From Oceanihabitans gracilariae (GTDB lineage: Bacteria; Bacteroidota; Bacteroidia; Flavobacteriales; Flavobacteriaceae), in contig NZ_JBHULM010000011.1 of NCBI RefSeq assembly GCF_042684485.1, positions 496,001 through 560,000 of the forward strand: a stretch of DNA of 64,000 nt, read 5' to 3'. The notes beneath the pieces are model-generated. The model was given only the letters and a program-made list of their open reading frames with translations, did no database searches and was not told the origin of the DNA. Positions 37,664 through 46,396 of this stretch are shown one piece after another; the stretch's first letter is position 1, and the number at the start of each line of letters is the position of its first letter. A program made the position numbers and the translations under genes.

Positions 37664-37684
37664 AATTTTTAAAAAAGAGGTTTG

Positions 37685-38359
37685 TTATTCAATGATAATT
37701 TTTCTAACCGTTTCCTTTTTTTCAACGCTTATTTTCACAAAATAAAGACCTGGTGCATATTTAGAAACATCTATAGTTTTAGCATTATTAACACTATAAA
37801 TATGTTTTCCTAAGATATTATAAAGCGAAATATTATCGACTTCCTTATTATAAAAATCAACAAACAAAGTGTTTTTTACTGGATTTGGATGTATGGTTAT
37901 TTCACTAGTTAACCCTAAATTTTCAATAGACAAAGTAGTGTCTTGCACATCACCTGTTAATGAAATAATAGCACCACATAAAGATTCTGTTACACTAGTT
38001 TCTTCTACCCAGTTCCCTAAATTTAAACTTGGCGGATTAGGTAATGAAGCTTCCGTATTATAATACAATACATACGTGTTTTCAAATGTTCCGTTACCAT
38101 CATCTGCATAGATTTCCCAACGAGAAACAATTTCATTCCATGCCATTTGTAATTCGCAGTTACCAAAACCTCCACATGGTGCATTTTCGTCTACTGGACT
38201 TGTTTCAAAAACATTTCTACCTGTTACATCTAAGGTTTTTTGATTAAAAGTATAATCAGCTGTTTCTAATAAATAATGGCATGCATTTAACGTTATGGTT
38301 TGTGCAACGGCATTTGCACCTAGCATAACGAACAATAAAAGTATAATATTTTGTTTCAT
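37685..38359 (-). CDS. Secreted protein with type IX secretion C-terminal sorting domain
   Basis: This 224-residue product has a signal peptide (MKQNIILLLFVMLGANAVAQ) and, at its end, a type A T9SS sorting domain: IHPNPVKNTLFVDF, ILGKHIYSVN and the final ISVEKKETVRKIIIE. The central part contains a cysteine-containing beta-rich region (NACHYLLETADY ... GGFGNCELQMAWN) that I do not recognise. I use the ATG at 38359, which begins just after the stop of the upstream tail-collar gene. A longer frame to 38401 would overlap that gene. The two are probably one transcript, and the T9SS (SprA, this window) would export it. Confidence 0.85.
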   Translation of the reverse strand: MKQNIILLLFVMLGANAVAQTITLNACHYLLETADYTFNQKTLDVTGRNVFETSPVDENAPCGGFGNCELQMAWNEIVSRWEIYADDGNGTFENTYVLYYNTEASLPNPPSLNLGNWVEETSVTESLCGAIISLTGDVQDTTLSIENLGLTSEITIHPNPVKNTLFVDFYNKEVDNISLYNILGKHIYSVNNAKTIDVSKYAPGLYFVKISVEKKETVRKIIIE

Positions 38360-38367
38360 AATACATG

Positions 38368-38958
38368 CTAATTTTGTGTTGGAAAAATACCTTGAACACA
38401 AATAACATAACGAAGTGTGGTATATGGTTGCATATTATTAACTGCTGTACCACTACCTGTGTCACCAATCATGTTAGCATTCATAACAGTAGATGTGGTA
38501 CTTGTACCTGTTGAATATTCCTTATCTAGCAACTTTGTACCTGCAGGAAAGTTATCTGTAGGAGAAGCACTATCTCCATCTTCTACAACTGCATGAACAG
38601 AGTGGTTATGTGCTGGTAAATTTGCCTCTACTAGAGTGGTTGTATATAAACCACCTTGACTACCTTGTGCGTAATTAGGAAGTCCAGGACCAGTACCTTG
38701 CCCTATAGGTACACGACCTCTTAAATCTGGTAAAGCAAAAGTAGTTACACCATCACCTCCATATTGTGTTCCTAAAAGGCTAAACAAAGCTGCATTTTGT
38801 GAAATTGGTAATAAACTACCATCACATTCCATCCAACCACTTTGTACAAAATGTACTGCAGTTAATTTAATATCGCCTAGGTATGCTTCTTGTGCATTTA
38901 CAGTATTCACCAAAAAGAAACATAGGAATACTGTTAAAGATGTAATTGTTTTTTTCAT
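38368..38958 (-). CDS. Secreted phage tail-collar-domain protein
   Basis: This 196-residue protein has a signal peptide (residues 1-22, ending NAQEAY) and a tail-collar (Phage_Tail_Collar) domain: GDIKLTAVHF, SGWMECDGSLLPIS, LFSLLGTQYGGDGVTTFALPDLRGRVPIGQGTGPG. The C-terminus has MQPYTTLRYVICVQGIFPTQN. Such standalone collar proteins are common in Bacteroidota and are not by themselves prophage. It lies just upstream of a T9SS cargo gene and downstream of infB, behind a terminator. It is predicted to be extracytoplasmic. Function is unknown. Confidence 0.88.
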   Translation of the reverse strand: MKKTITSLTVFLCFFLVNTVNAQEAYLGDIKLTAVHFVQSGWMECDGSLLPISQNAALFSLLGTQYGGDGVTTFALPDLRGRVPIGQGTGPGLPNYAQGSQGGLYTTTLVEANLPAHNHSVHAVVEDGDSASPTDNFPAGTKLLDKEYSTGTSTTSTVMNANMIGDTGSGTAVNNMQPYTTLRYVICVQGIFPTQN

Positions 38959-39046
38959 AAGATAAATTTATAAAGATTAATAGACTTTAAATTTAGTATA
39001 TTTTATGAAAACATTTACTTCCTGTTTTAAACATTTGGTATAAAAC

Positions 39047-39073
39047 AAAAAAAGCGACCATAAGGTCGCTTTT
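39047..39073 (-). terminator. Intrinsic terminator after infB
   Basis: Stem AAAAAAAGCGACC/GGTCGCTTTTTTT with a 4-base loop, about 20 bases after the infB stop. Same stem as 37338-37364. Confidence 0.88.
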
Positions 39074-39093
39074 TTTTAATATGTGTTAAAAAA

Positions 39094-41952
39094 TTATTTC
39101 AATTTTTTCTTTACTTCTACTTCATGGAAGGCTTCAATTACATCACCTTCTTTAATATCATTGTAGTTCTTAATTTGCGTACCAAAATCATATCCTTTAG
39201 AAACTTCTTTCACATCATCTTTAAAACGTTTTAAGGATGCTAATTCACCTGTATACACTACTACGCCATCACGTATTAAACGTATACCAGAGTTTCTCAT
39301 TATTTTTCCGGTTAATGCCATACAACCTGCAATGCTTCCAATTTTAGAAACTTTAAAGATTTCTCTAATTTCTGCAGTACCTGTAATTTCTTCTTTAAGC
39401 TCTGGAGATAACATACCTTCCATTGCGTCTTTAAGATCGTTTATAGCATCATAAATAATCGAGTACATTCTGATATCGATTTCTTCGTTATCTGCTATTT
39501 GACGAGCATTACCCATTGGACGTACATTAAATCCTATAATAATAGCATCTGAAGCAGTTGCTAATAATACATCACTCTCTGTAATTGGTCCAACACCTTT
39601 ATGAATAATATTGATTTGAATTTCTTCGGTAGATAATTTCTGGAAAGAATCTGTTAAAGCTTCTACAGAACCATCTACATCTCCTTTTAGGATAATGTTT
39701 AACTCTTGGAAATCACCAAGTGCAATACGACGACCAATTTCGTCTAGTGTAATATGACGTTGTGTACGTACTGATTGCTCACGTTGTAATTGTGTACGTT
39801 TGGTAGCAATTTGTTTTGCTTCACGCTCGTCTTCAAATACATTAAACTTATCACCTGCTTGTGGCGCACCATCTAAACCTAGAATAGAAACTGGAGTTGA
39901 TGGACCTGCTTCTTTAATATCATTTCCACGTTCATCTTGCATTGCTTTAATCTTTCCGCTGTTTTTACCAGCTAAAACATAATCACCAATACGTAATGTA
40001 CCTGCTTGTACTAATATGGTAGATACATATCCACGACCTTTGTCTAAGAATGCTTCTACAACTGTTCCTTGTGCTAATTTGTCAGGATTTGCTTTTAACT
40101 CTAATAATTCTGCTTCCAGTAATACTTTTTCTAAAAGTTCTTTAACACCTGTTCCCATTTTAGCAGAGATATCTTGCGATTGGATTTTTCCTCCCCAATC
40201 TTCTACTAAAAGGTTCATTTGTGCTAAACCACTTTTAATATTTTCTGGTTTTGCGTCTGGTTTATCAATTTTATTAATAGCAAATACTATAGGTACTCCT
40301 GCTGCTTGTGCGTGAGAGATTGCTTCTTTAGTTTGCGGCATGATATCATCATCTGCTGCTGCAACAATAATAGCGATATCTGTTACTTGAGCTCCACGAG
40401 CACGCATTGCTGTAAAGGCTTCGTGACCTGGAGTATCTAAGAATGCAATTTTTTGTCCGTTGTCTAAAGTTACTCCATAAGCACCAATGTGTTGTGTAAT
40501 ACCTCCTGACTCTCCAGCAATTACATTTTCTTTACGTATGTAATCTAGAAGTGATGTTTTACCATGATCAACGTGACCCATTACTGTTACAATAGGAGCA
40601 CGAGGTTTTAAATCTTCTGGTTTATCTTCAACTTCTTCAATAGCTTCTTCAATATCTGCTGTGATAAATTCTACTTGATAACCAAATTCTTCAGCAACGA
40701 TAGAAAGAGTTTCTGCATCTAGACGTTGGTTCATTGTAACCATCATACCTAGTGACATACACGCAGATATAATTTGGGTTACTTGAACATTCATCATAGT
40801 AGCAACTTCATTTGCTGTTACAAACTCTGTTACTTTAAGAATTTTATTTTCTGCAGCTTCAATTTGTTGATCAATTTCAGTTTGTTCTCTGTGTTGATCT
40901 CTTTTATCTCTTCTGTACTTAGCACCTTTACCTTTATTAGATTTACCTTGCAGTTTCTCTAAGGTTTCACGTACTTGTTTTTTAACATCTTCTTCGCTAG
41001 GCTCTTCTTTTACAATATTTCTTCTTCCTTTGCCTGGTCCAGATTTGTTACCTTTATATCTGTTGTTACCACCAGAATTATTTCCTCCAGATCTATTATC
41101 TCCTGGTTTAGAAATTCTACGTCTTTTACGTTTATTATCTGATGATTTATCGTCTTTCTTAGCGTCTTCCTTTTTCTTTTTAGGTTTATTAAACTGACTT
41201 AAGTCAATTTTAGTACCTGCAATTTTAGGACCTGAAAGTTTTTGATATTTGGTTTCTACTCTTTCTTCTTTAAAAGGTTGCTCTTCTGCTTTAGCAGTTT
41301 TTTCTTTTTTAGCAGCTGCAGGTTTTTCTACCTTTTCTACTTTTTCAACCTTTTTAATTTTCTCCACCTTTTCAACCTTTTCTACCTTAACTGGTGTTTT
41401 AGGTTTTTCGGTTTTAGTTGGTTGTACTACCTCAGGTTTTTTAATTTCTTGAGGCTTTTGTACTTCTTTAGGCTTTTGAACTTCTTTAGGTGTAGTAGGA
41501 GTTACTTCTTCTTTAACCGTTTCTTGCTTAACTTTTTCGGCTTGAGGTTTTGGCTTCTCTTCTACTTTTTTAGATTTAGCATCTAAATCTATTTTACCAA
41601 CTTGTTTTGGACCAGACAGATTAGACTTAGCTTTAACAATTTCTTGTTGCTGCTGTTGTTTAGCTGCTTCTTTTTTTGCTTCTGCTTTTTGCTTTTCTTC
41701 TAGCTCTTTTTCACGTTGTAATCGTAAAGCTTCTTTCTCTTTGAGTTTAGCTTCACTAACTTCTTGAGATGCCATTCTTTTGCTAGCATCTGTTTGAAAT
41801 TCGTTTGAAAGAATTTGGTAAACTTCTTCTGAAATTTTTGTAGTAGGACGCTTCTCTATTTCGATGCCTTTAGATTCTAAAAAATCTACTGCACGATCGA
41901 TAGAGATGTTAAGCTCGCGTAATACTTTATTTAATCTTACTGTTCCAGCCAT
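39094..41952 (-). CDS. infB: Translation initiation factor IF-2
   Basis: IF-2 is the GTPase that places initiator tRNA on the 30S subunit. The 952-residue length has a long, low-complexity N-terminal half rich in Lys, Glu, Pro and Val (about residues 70-370), with the repeat VEKVEKVEK near 190-210, and a core with GHVDHGKT at about 456-463, DTPGHEAFTAMRARGA, and NKIDKP. N-terminal IF-2 domain at residues 1-50 (VLRELNISIDRAVDFLESKGI). It is the last gene of rimP-nusA-infB. Confidence 0.97.
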   Translation of the reverse strand: MAGTVRLNKVLRELNISIDRAVDFLESKGIEIEKRPTTKISEEVYQILSNEFQTDASKRMASQEVSEAKLKEKEALRLQREKELEEKQKAEAKKEAAKQQQQQEIVKAKSNLSGPKQVGKIDLDAKSKKVEEKPKPQAEKVKQETVKEEVTPTTPKEVQKPKEVQKPQEIKKPEVVQPTKTEKPKTPVKVEKVEKVEKIKKVEKVEKVEKPAAAKKEKTAKAEEQPFKEERVETKYQKLSGPKIAGTKIDLSQFNKPKKKKEDAKKDDKSSDNKRKRRRISKPGDNRSGGNNSGGNNRYKGNKSGPGKGRRNIVKEEPSEEDVKKQVRETLEKLQGKSNKGKGAKYRRDKRDQHREQTEIDQQIEAAENKILKVTEFVTANEVATMMNVQVTQIISACMSLGMMVTMNQRLDAETLSIVAEEFGYQVEFITADIEEAIEEVEDKPEDLKPRAPIVTVMGHVDHGKTSLLDYIRKENVIAGESGGITQHIGAYGVTLDNGQKIAFLDTPGHEAFTAMRARGAQVTDIAIIVAAADDDIMPQTKEAISHAQAAGVPIVFAINKIDKPDAKPENIKSGLAQMNLLVEDWGGKIQSQDISAKMGTGVKELLEKVLLEAELLELKANPDKLAQGTVVEAFLDKGRGYVSTILVQAGTLRIGDYVLAGKNSGKIKAMQDERGNDIKEAGPSTPVSILGLDGAPQAGDKFNVFEDEREAKQIATKRTQLQREQSVRTQRHITLDEIGRRIALGDFQELNIILKGDVDGSVEALTDSFQKLSTEEIQINIIHKGVGPITESDVLLATASDAIIIGFNVRPMGNARQIADNEEIDIRMYSIIYDAINDLKDAMEGMLSPELKEEITGTAEIREIFKVSKIGSIAGCMALTGKIMRNSGIRLIRDGVVVYTGELASLKRFKDDVKEVSKGYDFGTQIKNYNDIKEGDVIEAFHEVEVKKKLK

Positions 41953-41981
41953 AAATTGCTTGTAATATAACCTAAAATGTG

Positions 41982-43214
41982 TTAGTCTTCAAATTCTGCC
42001 TTCAGAATTCTAATAACTTCGTTTATTGTTTCTTCTTCTAAATCGGTACGTTTTACCAAATCATCAACTTCTTGTTCTAGTACGCTTTTAGCGGTATCTA
42101 GTCCAGCTTTGCTGAATTCATCAATAATCCATCCGTCAATTTCATCAGAAAATTCGCGTAATTCTACATCTTCTTCCGCTCCTTCTCTAAATACATCAAT
42201 TTCATAACCTGTTAGTTTTCCTGCTAAACGTATGTTGTGACCTCCACGACCTATAGCTTTACTTACTTCTTCTGGTTTTAAAATTGCTTCTGCTCTTTTA
42301 TTTTCTTCGTCAATTTTAATTGAAGTTACACGAGCAGGACTTAATGCTCTTGTAATATACAATTGTAAATTGTTTGTGTAATTAATTACATCGATATTTT
42401 CGTTTCCTAATTCACGAACAATACCATGAATTCTTGATCCTTTCATACCTACACATGCACCTACAGGATCTATTCTGTCATCATACGAATCTACAGCTAC
42501 TTTTGCTTTTTCACCTGGAATACGTACTACGTTTTTAATAGTAATTAAACCATCAAAAACTTCAGGAATTTCTTGCTCGAATAATTTCTCTAAAAATGCT
42601 GGTGCAGTTCTAGACATGATTATTGCAGGCTTGTTTCCTTTTAACTCTACATTTTCAATAATTCCTTTTACGTTATCTCCTTTACGGAAAAAATCGGAAG
42701 GAATTTGTTTGTCTTTTGGTAAGATGATTTCGTTTCCTTCATCATCTAAAAGTATAACAGCTCTGTGACGAATGTGGTGCACTTCTGCTGTATATATTTC
42801 ACCAATTAGCTCTTGAAATTGTTTGTAGATATTGGTGTTATCGTGTTCATGTATTTTAGATATTAAGTTTTGTCTTAACGCTAATATAGAACGACGACCA
42901 AGGTCAATTAATTTTACTTCTTCAGAAACATCTTCACCAACTTCAAAATCTGGCTCAATCTTTCTCGCTTCTGTTAAAGATATTTCTTGATTTGGTTCTT
43001 CTACTTCACCATCTGCTACTACTATTCTATTTCTCCAAATTTCTAAATCTCCCTTATCTGGGTTTATAATAATATCAAAATTATCATCATCTCCAAATTT
43101 CTTTTTTAATGCATTTCTAAAAACATCTTCTAAAATTGCCATTAAGGTTACACGATCTATTAATTTATCGTCTTTAAATTCTGAAAAAGAATCAATTAAC
43201 GCAAGATTTTCCAT
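41982..43214 (-). CDS. nusA: Transcription termination/antitermination factor NusA
   Basis: NusA binds RNA polymerase and regulates pausing, termination and antitermination. The 410-residue product has the N-terminal domain, an S1 domain (about 140-205, VHHIRHRAVILLDDEGN), and KH domains (about 230-350, VGACVGMKGSRIHGIVRELGNENIDVI, KAIGRGGHNIRLAGKLTG). It lacks the two C-terminal acidic repeats of E. coli NusA, as is usual in Bacteroidota. It sits between rimP and infB with gaps of 11 and 29 bases. Its leader hairpin (43702-43723) raises the possibility of feedback control. Confidence 0.97.
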   Translation of the reverse strand: MENLALIDSFSEFKDDKLIDRVTLMAILEDVFRNALKKKFGDDDNFDIIINPDKGDLEIWRNRIVVADGEVEEPNQEISLTEARKIEPDFEVGEDVSEEVKLIDLGRRSILALRQNLISKIHEHDNTNIYKQFQELIGEIYTAEVHHIRHRAVILLDDEGNEIILPKDKQIPSDFFRKGDNVKGIIENVELKGNKPAIIMSRTAPAFLEKLFEQEIPEVFDGLITIKNVVRIPGEKAKVAVDSYDDRIDPVGACVGMKGSRIHGIVRELGNENIDVINYTNNLQLYITRALSPARVTSIKIDEENKRAEAILKPEEVSKAIGRGGHNIRLAGKLTGYEIDVFREGAEEDVELREFSDEIDGWIIDEFSKAGLDTAKSVLEQEVDDLVKRTDLEEETINEVIRILKAEFED

Positions 43215-43225
43215 AACTCTTTAAA

Positions 43226-43687
43226 TTAAAATTTTATCATAACTTTTGCTTCTACAATATTTTCATAGGCAATATTTGCCTGTTTTTGGACGGTAACTTT
43301 ACCTTTACCTACTGGTTTAGGCTCTCTGCTTTTCCATTGCAAAGTAATTTCTTCTTCAGTAGCATCTACTAGCTTACCTTCAAAGTTTTCAGTTTTTGTT
43401 TTCACTTCTAAAAGTCTACCAATGTTTTTTACATACTGACGTTTATGAGTCATTGGATTTGTTGCTCCTGCAGACATAACTTCTAAAGAAAAATCTTGTT
43501 CTTCTCGATCTAAGCTATTTTCAATTGCTCTACTAATATATATGCAATCCTCTACAGTTACACCATTATCACCATCTAAAATTATTTTTATCGCGTTATC
43601 TGTTGCTATAGATAAGTCTATAAGAAATAAATCTGGCTTTTCTTTTAAGCTTGCGTCTAATAAGTCTTTTACTGTATTCTTAAACAT
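43226..43687 (-). CDS. rimP: Ribosome maturation factor RimP
   Basis: RimP assists 30S assembly. The 153-residue protein has the N-terminal RimP domain (KIILDGDNGVTVEDCIYISRAIE, EVMSAGATNPMTHKRQY) and a short C-terminal SH3-like domain. It is the first gene of the rimP-nusA-infB operon. The ATG at 43685-43687 has no Shine-Dalgarno sequence and lies only about 15 bases after a terminator-like hairpin. Confidence 0.95.
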   Translation of the reverse strand: MFKNTVKDLLDASLKEKPDLFLIDLSIATDNAIKIILDGDNGVTVEDCIYISRAIENSLDREEQDFSLEVMSAGATNPMTHKRQYVKNIGRLLEVKTKTENFEGKLVDATEEEITLQWKSREPKPVGKGKVTVQKQANIAYENIVEAKVMIKF

Positions 43688-43701
43688 TTTTTGGTATAAA
43701 A

Positions 43702-43723
43702 AGAGGGGACTTTTCGTCCCCTC
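43702..43723 (-). terminator. Terminator-like hairpin in the rimP-nusA-infB leader
   Basis: Minus-strand stem GAGGGGAC/GTCCCCTC (8 bp, loop GAAAA) followed by TTTTT. It lies between the promoter at 43751-43780 and the rimP ATG at 43687, so transcripts of the operon must pass through it. It could also end transcription from the upstream plug-domain gene, whose stop is at 43812. Confidence 0.85.
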
Positions 43724-43750
43724 ATCCTTTTCTTTTTCGTTTCAACGCTG

Positions 43751-43780
43751 CAAATATACAATTTTTATCTTGATTTACAA
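43751..43780 (-). promoter_or_regulatory. Consensus flavobacterial promoter of rimP-nusA-infB
   Basis: On the minus strand TTG (43778-43780), a 19-base spacer, then TATATTTG (43751-43758). Both boxes and spacing fit the TTG-N19-TAnnTTTG consensus of Bacteroidota. Predicted start near 43745. Confidence 0.85.
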
Positions 43781-43811
43781 AAGTTGTTGAAACACAATAG
43801 TTAGAATGCAC

Positions 43812-46283
43812 TTAATTTATAGTTCTTGAATTCACATTAACCTCTTTATACAGCAAATCACCTTCTTCATTTAATCCGTTAATTATAATTTTTAAACTAT
43901 CATTACCTTCTTTAGCTACCATGATAAAATTATCTTTGTTTGGCATAATTGTAAACTCCGGAATCCAATCTACTGTGTCATAATACATCTTAACACGAGA
44001 GCTACTAAATTGAAGTGGCATATACTGAAAAGAAGCTGTATTCCTTTTAAAACCAAAATTTGTTTCACTTGTAGTGGTTAACACATTAGTAACACCACTA
44101 GAACGATCTCCTATTTTCTTTAATTTAATATCTATCACTCCAGACGCTCCTCTAATACCGTAACCTGCTCCAGACCTATTAATTTTAATAAACTCCACAT
44201 CATCTACTCTAAGATCATTAAGAGTACTCAAATCATTAGCTAAAGGAAAACCATCTAAAATAACGAGCGCTTGATTTGACCCAAAAAAAGTATTTCGTCC
44301 TCTACTTGTAAAAACAACATCATACACAAGCAAACCTAAGTCATCAAAAGCAAGACTAGTTCTTATATTTGGAATTTGATCTAGATATTCAAAAATAGTG
44401 CAACCCTTACACAGAAAAGGATCTCTCTTTAAAGTTTCGGAAAAACCATTACCTAACTCTTTTGGCGCGTTAACATAACCTATAGAATCCAAACTTGTTA
44501 TTTTCCTTTTTTTTCTTTTCTTACCAATAATAGACACTTCTCCTAATTGCTCTACCCCATTATCTAGAAAAATAGCACTATCATATGTGTTTTTCACTTT
44601 ATAGTACACACTCTCTGTTTTTTTGGCTTCATATTTTAAAACATCCTCTGTTTTAAAACTTGTTGTTATTGGGCTTATATTAAATGTAGCATCTTGTATT
44701 ACACCTGAGGGATTTAATAGTGCTAATTTATACGCACTAGGATACAGCAGCAATAAATTATTAAAAGCAAATGTTTTTTTTCCTTCTAGTTTTTCAAATA
44801 AAACAATATTATTCTCTTTCGATGTTAGTAAAACCCTAAACCCATTTAAATTCTTAAATTTAGTATTCACCACACCTTTTATAGACAGTCCGTTTTCTGC
44901 CTTAACCACTAATTTCTGGCTTTTTATTAAAGGAGATTCTTTTTTAAATTTTGCATTTATCTGAAGTACCATATCCTTTTCTTGAAGAGAACTGGATGTA
45001 TTTAAAATCCAATTTGGGTCAATAGTATGCAATTCTACATAAGGACTTAATAAAAAATCCGTACGAGCATTACTATAATTATTATACATTTTTGTCTCTT
45101 CCGTTAGAACAGAAATACTGGAACTTGTTTTTACATATTTATTTAATGTTTTTATCTTTAACTGAATAGAATCTTTTGTTTCTTTTCCTTTCTCTACACT
45201 AAGCAAAACTTCTTTATTCTTATTAAAAAAGAAATTTCTATTTGCTATCTGCTCATTCTTATAATTGAAGATTGTTAGCATATTTACACCATCAAACAGT
45301 CCTTCTTTTTCAATCTTTAAAGCATATGAATTAAATTTAGATTCTAAAATTATTGGAGTAACAGATTTTAAAGCCCCTTTTCTATTAATAACAGCATATA
45401 TAATTTCACCATCCTCATAATCTTTATTGGTTTCATTGTTAGTCGAAACAGTAAACGCCACTTCTTTACTCGAGGTATTTTTATCGTCATAATGAATTAC
45501 AAAACCTTTATCAACAGCTATCGGTAATGGTTTTAAGTATAATTTTCCGTTGATTATGGTTTTTAAAGCATATTTTTTATCTGGATAATATGGAAATGTA
45601 ACAGCGCCAAGTCCTTCTTTATTTGTGCTAACTTTTTTTACTTCAGAATTAAAATTCACATTAATAATACTCCCTTCTATTTGTATAGGATTACCGTTAA
45701 AAGTAGCCTTAAAATACATGGTATTATATGCCCTATTAAGAAACACGTTACTTTCTGGAAAAAACGTTACCTCTAAGTTAGCAGCCGCATCTTCTTGAAT
45801 TATTTTTTCTGTAACTAGATTAGCTTCTCTAAAATCGGGCTGACTCTCTTTCAGGTTCACCACCTCCAGCTGCTTTACATATTTTGAATTAAAATTAGAA
45901 CTATACACAGTACTTAAAGCAATATAATACGTTCCGGTTTCATAAGAACGATCTAAATCAATAAACCCATTTACTTTTCCGTTTTCTACAAACACCAAGC
46001 TACTTTCTACTAATTCTTTTTTAGAATTGTAAATGTTGACATGTAAATTGGTAGTTTGGTAATTAGGCGTATTGTCTATATCGGAAACCGCATATACCTT
46101 ATACCATATTTTTTCTCCTGAAAAATACAAGGATTTATTGGTATGCATAAAAAACTTCTCTTGAGAAATTTCGGTGCTAAAATTTTCTTGACTATCTATA
46201 TAGCCTGTTGCTAATTCCTGAAGATTCTCTTGAGCACTAACGATGAGAACAAAAAAGAAAAAAAACAAGGTGATTTTTTTCAT
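43812..46283 (-). CDS. Secreted MG2-like protein with TonB-receptor plug domain
   Basis: This is an 823-residue protein read from the ATG at 46283 (MKKITLFFFFF...), three codons inside the longer TTG frame, giving a clean signal peptide. The N-terminus has a macroglobulin MG2-like segment (FFMHTNKSLYFSGEKIWYKVY), typical of Bacteroidota surface proteins. The C-terminal third contains a TonB-dependent receptor plug domain (IPNIRTSLAFDD ... QALVILDGFPL ... VEFIKINRSGAGYGIRGASGVIDIKL), but no outer-membrane barrel follows. Function is unknown; the plug may gate or dock to a separate channel. It is followed by the nusA-operon leader. Confidence 0.82.
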   Translation of the reverse strand: MKKITLFFFFFVLIVSAQENLQELATGYIDSQENFSTEISQEKFFMHTNKSLYFSGEKIWYKVYAVSDIDNTPNYQTTNLHVNIYNSKKELVESSLVFVENGKVNGFIDLDRSYETGTYYIALSTVYSSNFNSKYVKQLEVVNLKESQPDFREANLVTEKIIQEDAAANLEVTFFPESNVFLNRAYNTMYFKATFNGNPIQIEGSIINVNFNSEVKKVSTNKEGLGAVTFPYYPDKKYALKTIINGKLYLKPLPIAVDKGFVIHYDDKNTSSKEVAFTVSTNNETNKDYEDGEIIYAVINRKGALKSVTPIILESKFNSYALKIEKEGLFDGVNMLTIFNYKNEQIANRNFFFNKNKEVLLSVEKGKETKDSIQLKIKTLNKYVKTSSSISVLTEETKMYNNYSNARTDFLLSPYVELHTIDPNWILNTSSSLQEKDMVLQINAKFKKESPLIKSQKLVVKAENGLSIKGVVNTKFKNLNGFRVLLTSKENNIVLFEKLEGKKTFAFNNLLLLYPSAYKLALLNPSGVIQDATFNISPITTSFKTEDVLKYEAKKTESVYYKVKNTYDSAIFLDNGVEQLGEVSIIGKKRKKRKITSLDSIGYVNAPKELGNGFSETLKRDPFLCKGCTIFEYLDQIPNIRTSLAFDDLGLLVYDVVFTSRGRNTFFGSNQALVILDGFPLANDLSTLNDLRVDDVEFIKINRSGAGYGIRGASGVIDIKLKKIGDRSSGVTNVLTTTSETNFGFKRNTASFQYMPLQFSSSRVKMYYDTVDWIPEFTIMPNKDNFIMVAKEGNDSLKIIINGLNEEGDLLYKEVNVNSRTIN

Positions 46284-46396
46284 AAAATACAATCTATTTA
46301 TATATAAATATACGAAAAATCACACAATGCAAAAAATTGTCATTTTTATTTCTTAAATTTAAGAAGCTATTCTTTTTAACTAAACTCTTAAACAAT

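Larger units (their letters stand above)
37328..37684. other. Intergenic stretch without a gene
   Basis: Apart from two terminator hairpins (37338-37364 and 37627-37663) I see AT-rich DNA with no convincing open frame, RNA gene or repeat. Confidence 0.6.

Noticed and set aside
38368..38958. Tail-collar protein as a prophage remnant
   Set aside because: It has a signal peptide, stands beside a T9SS cargo gene, and no phage genes or att sites are visible nearby.
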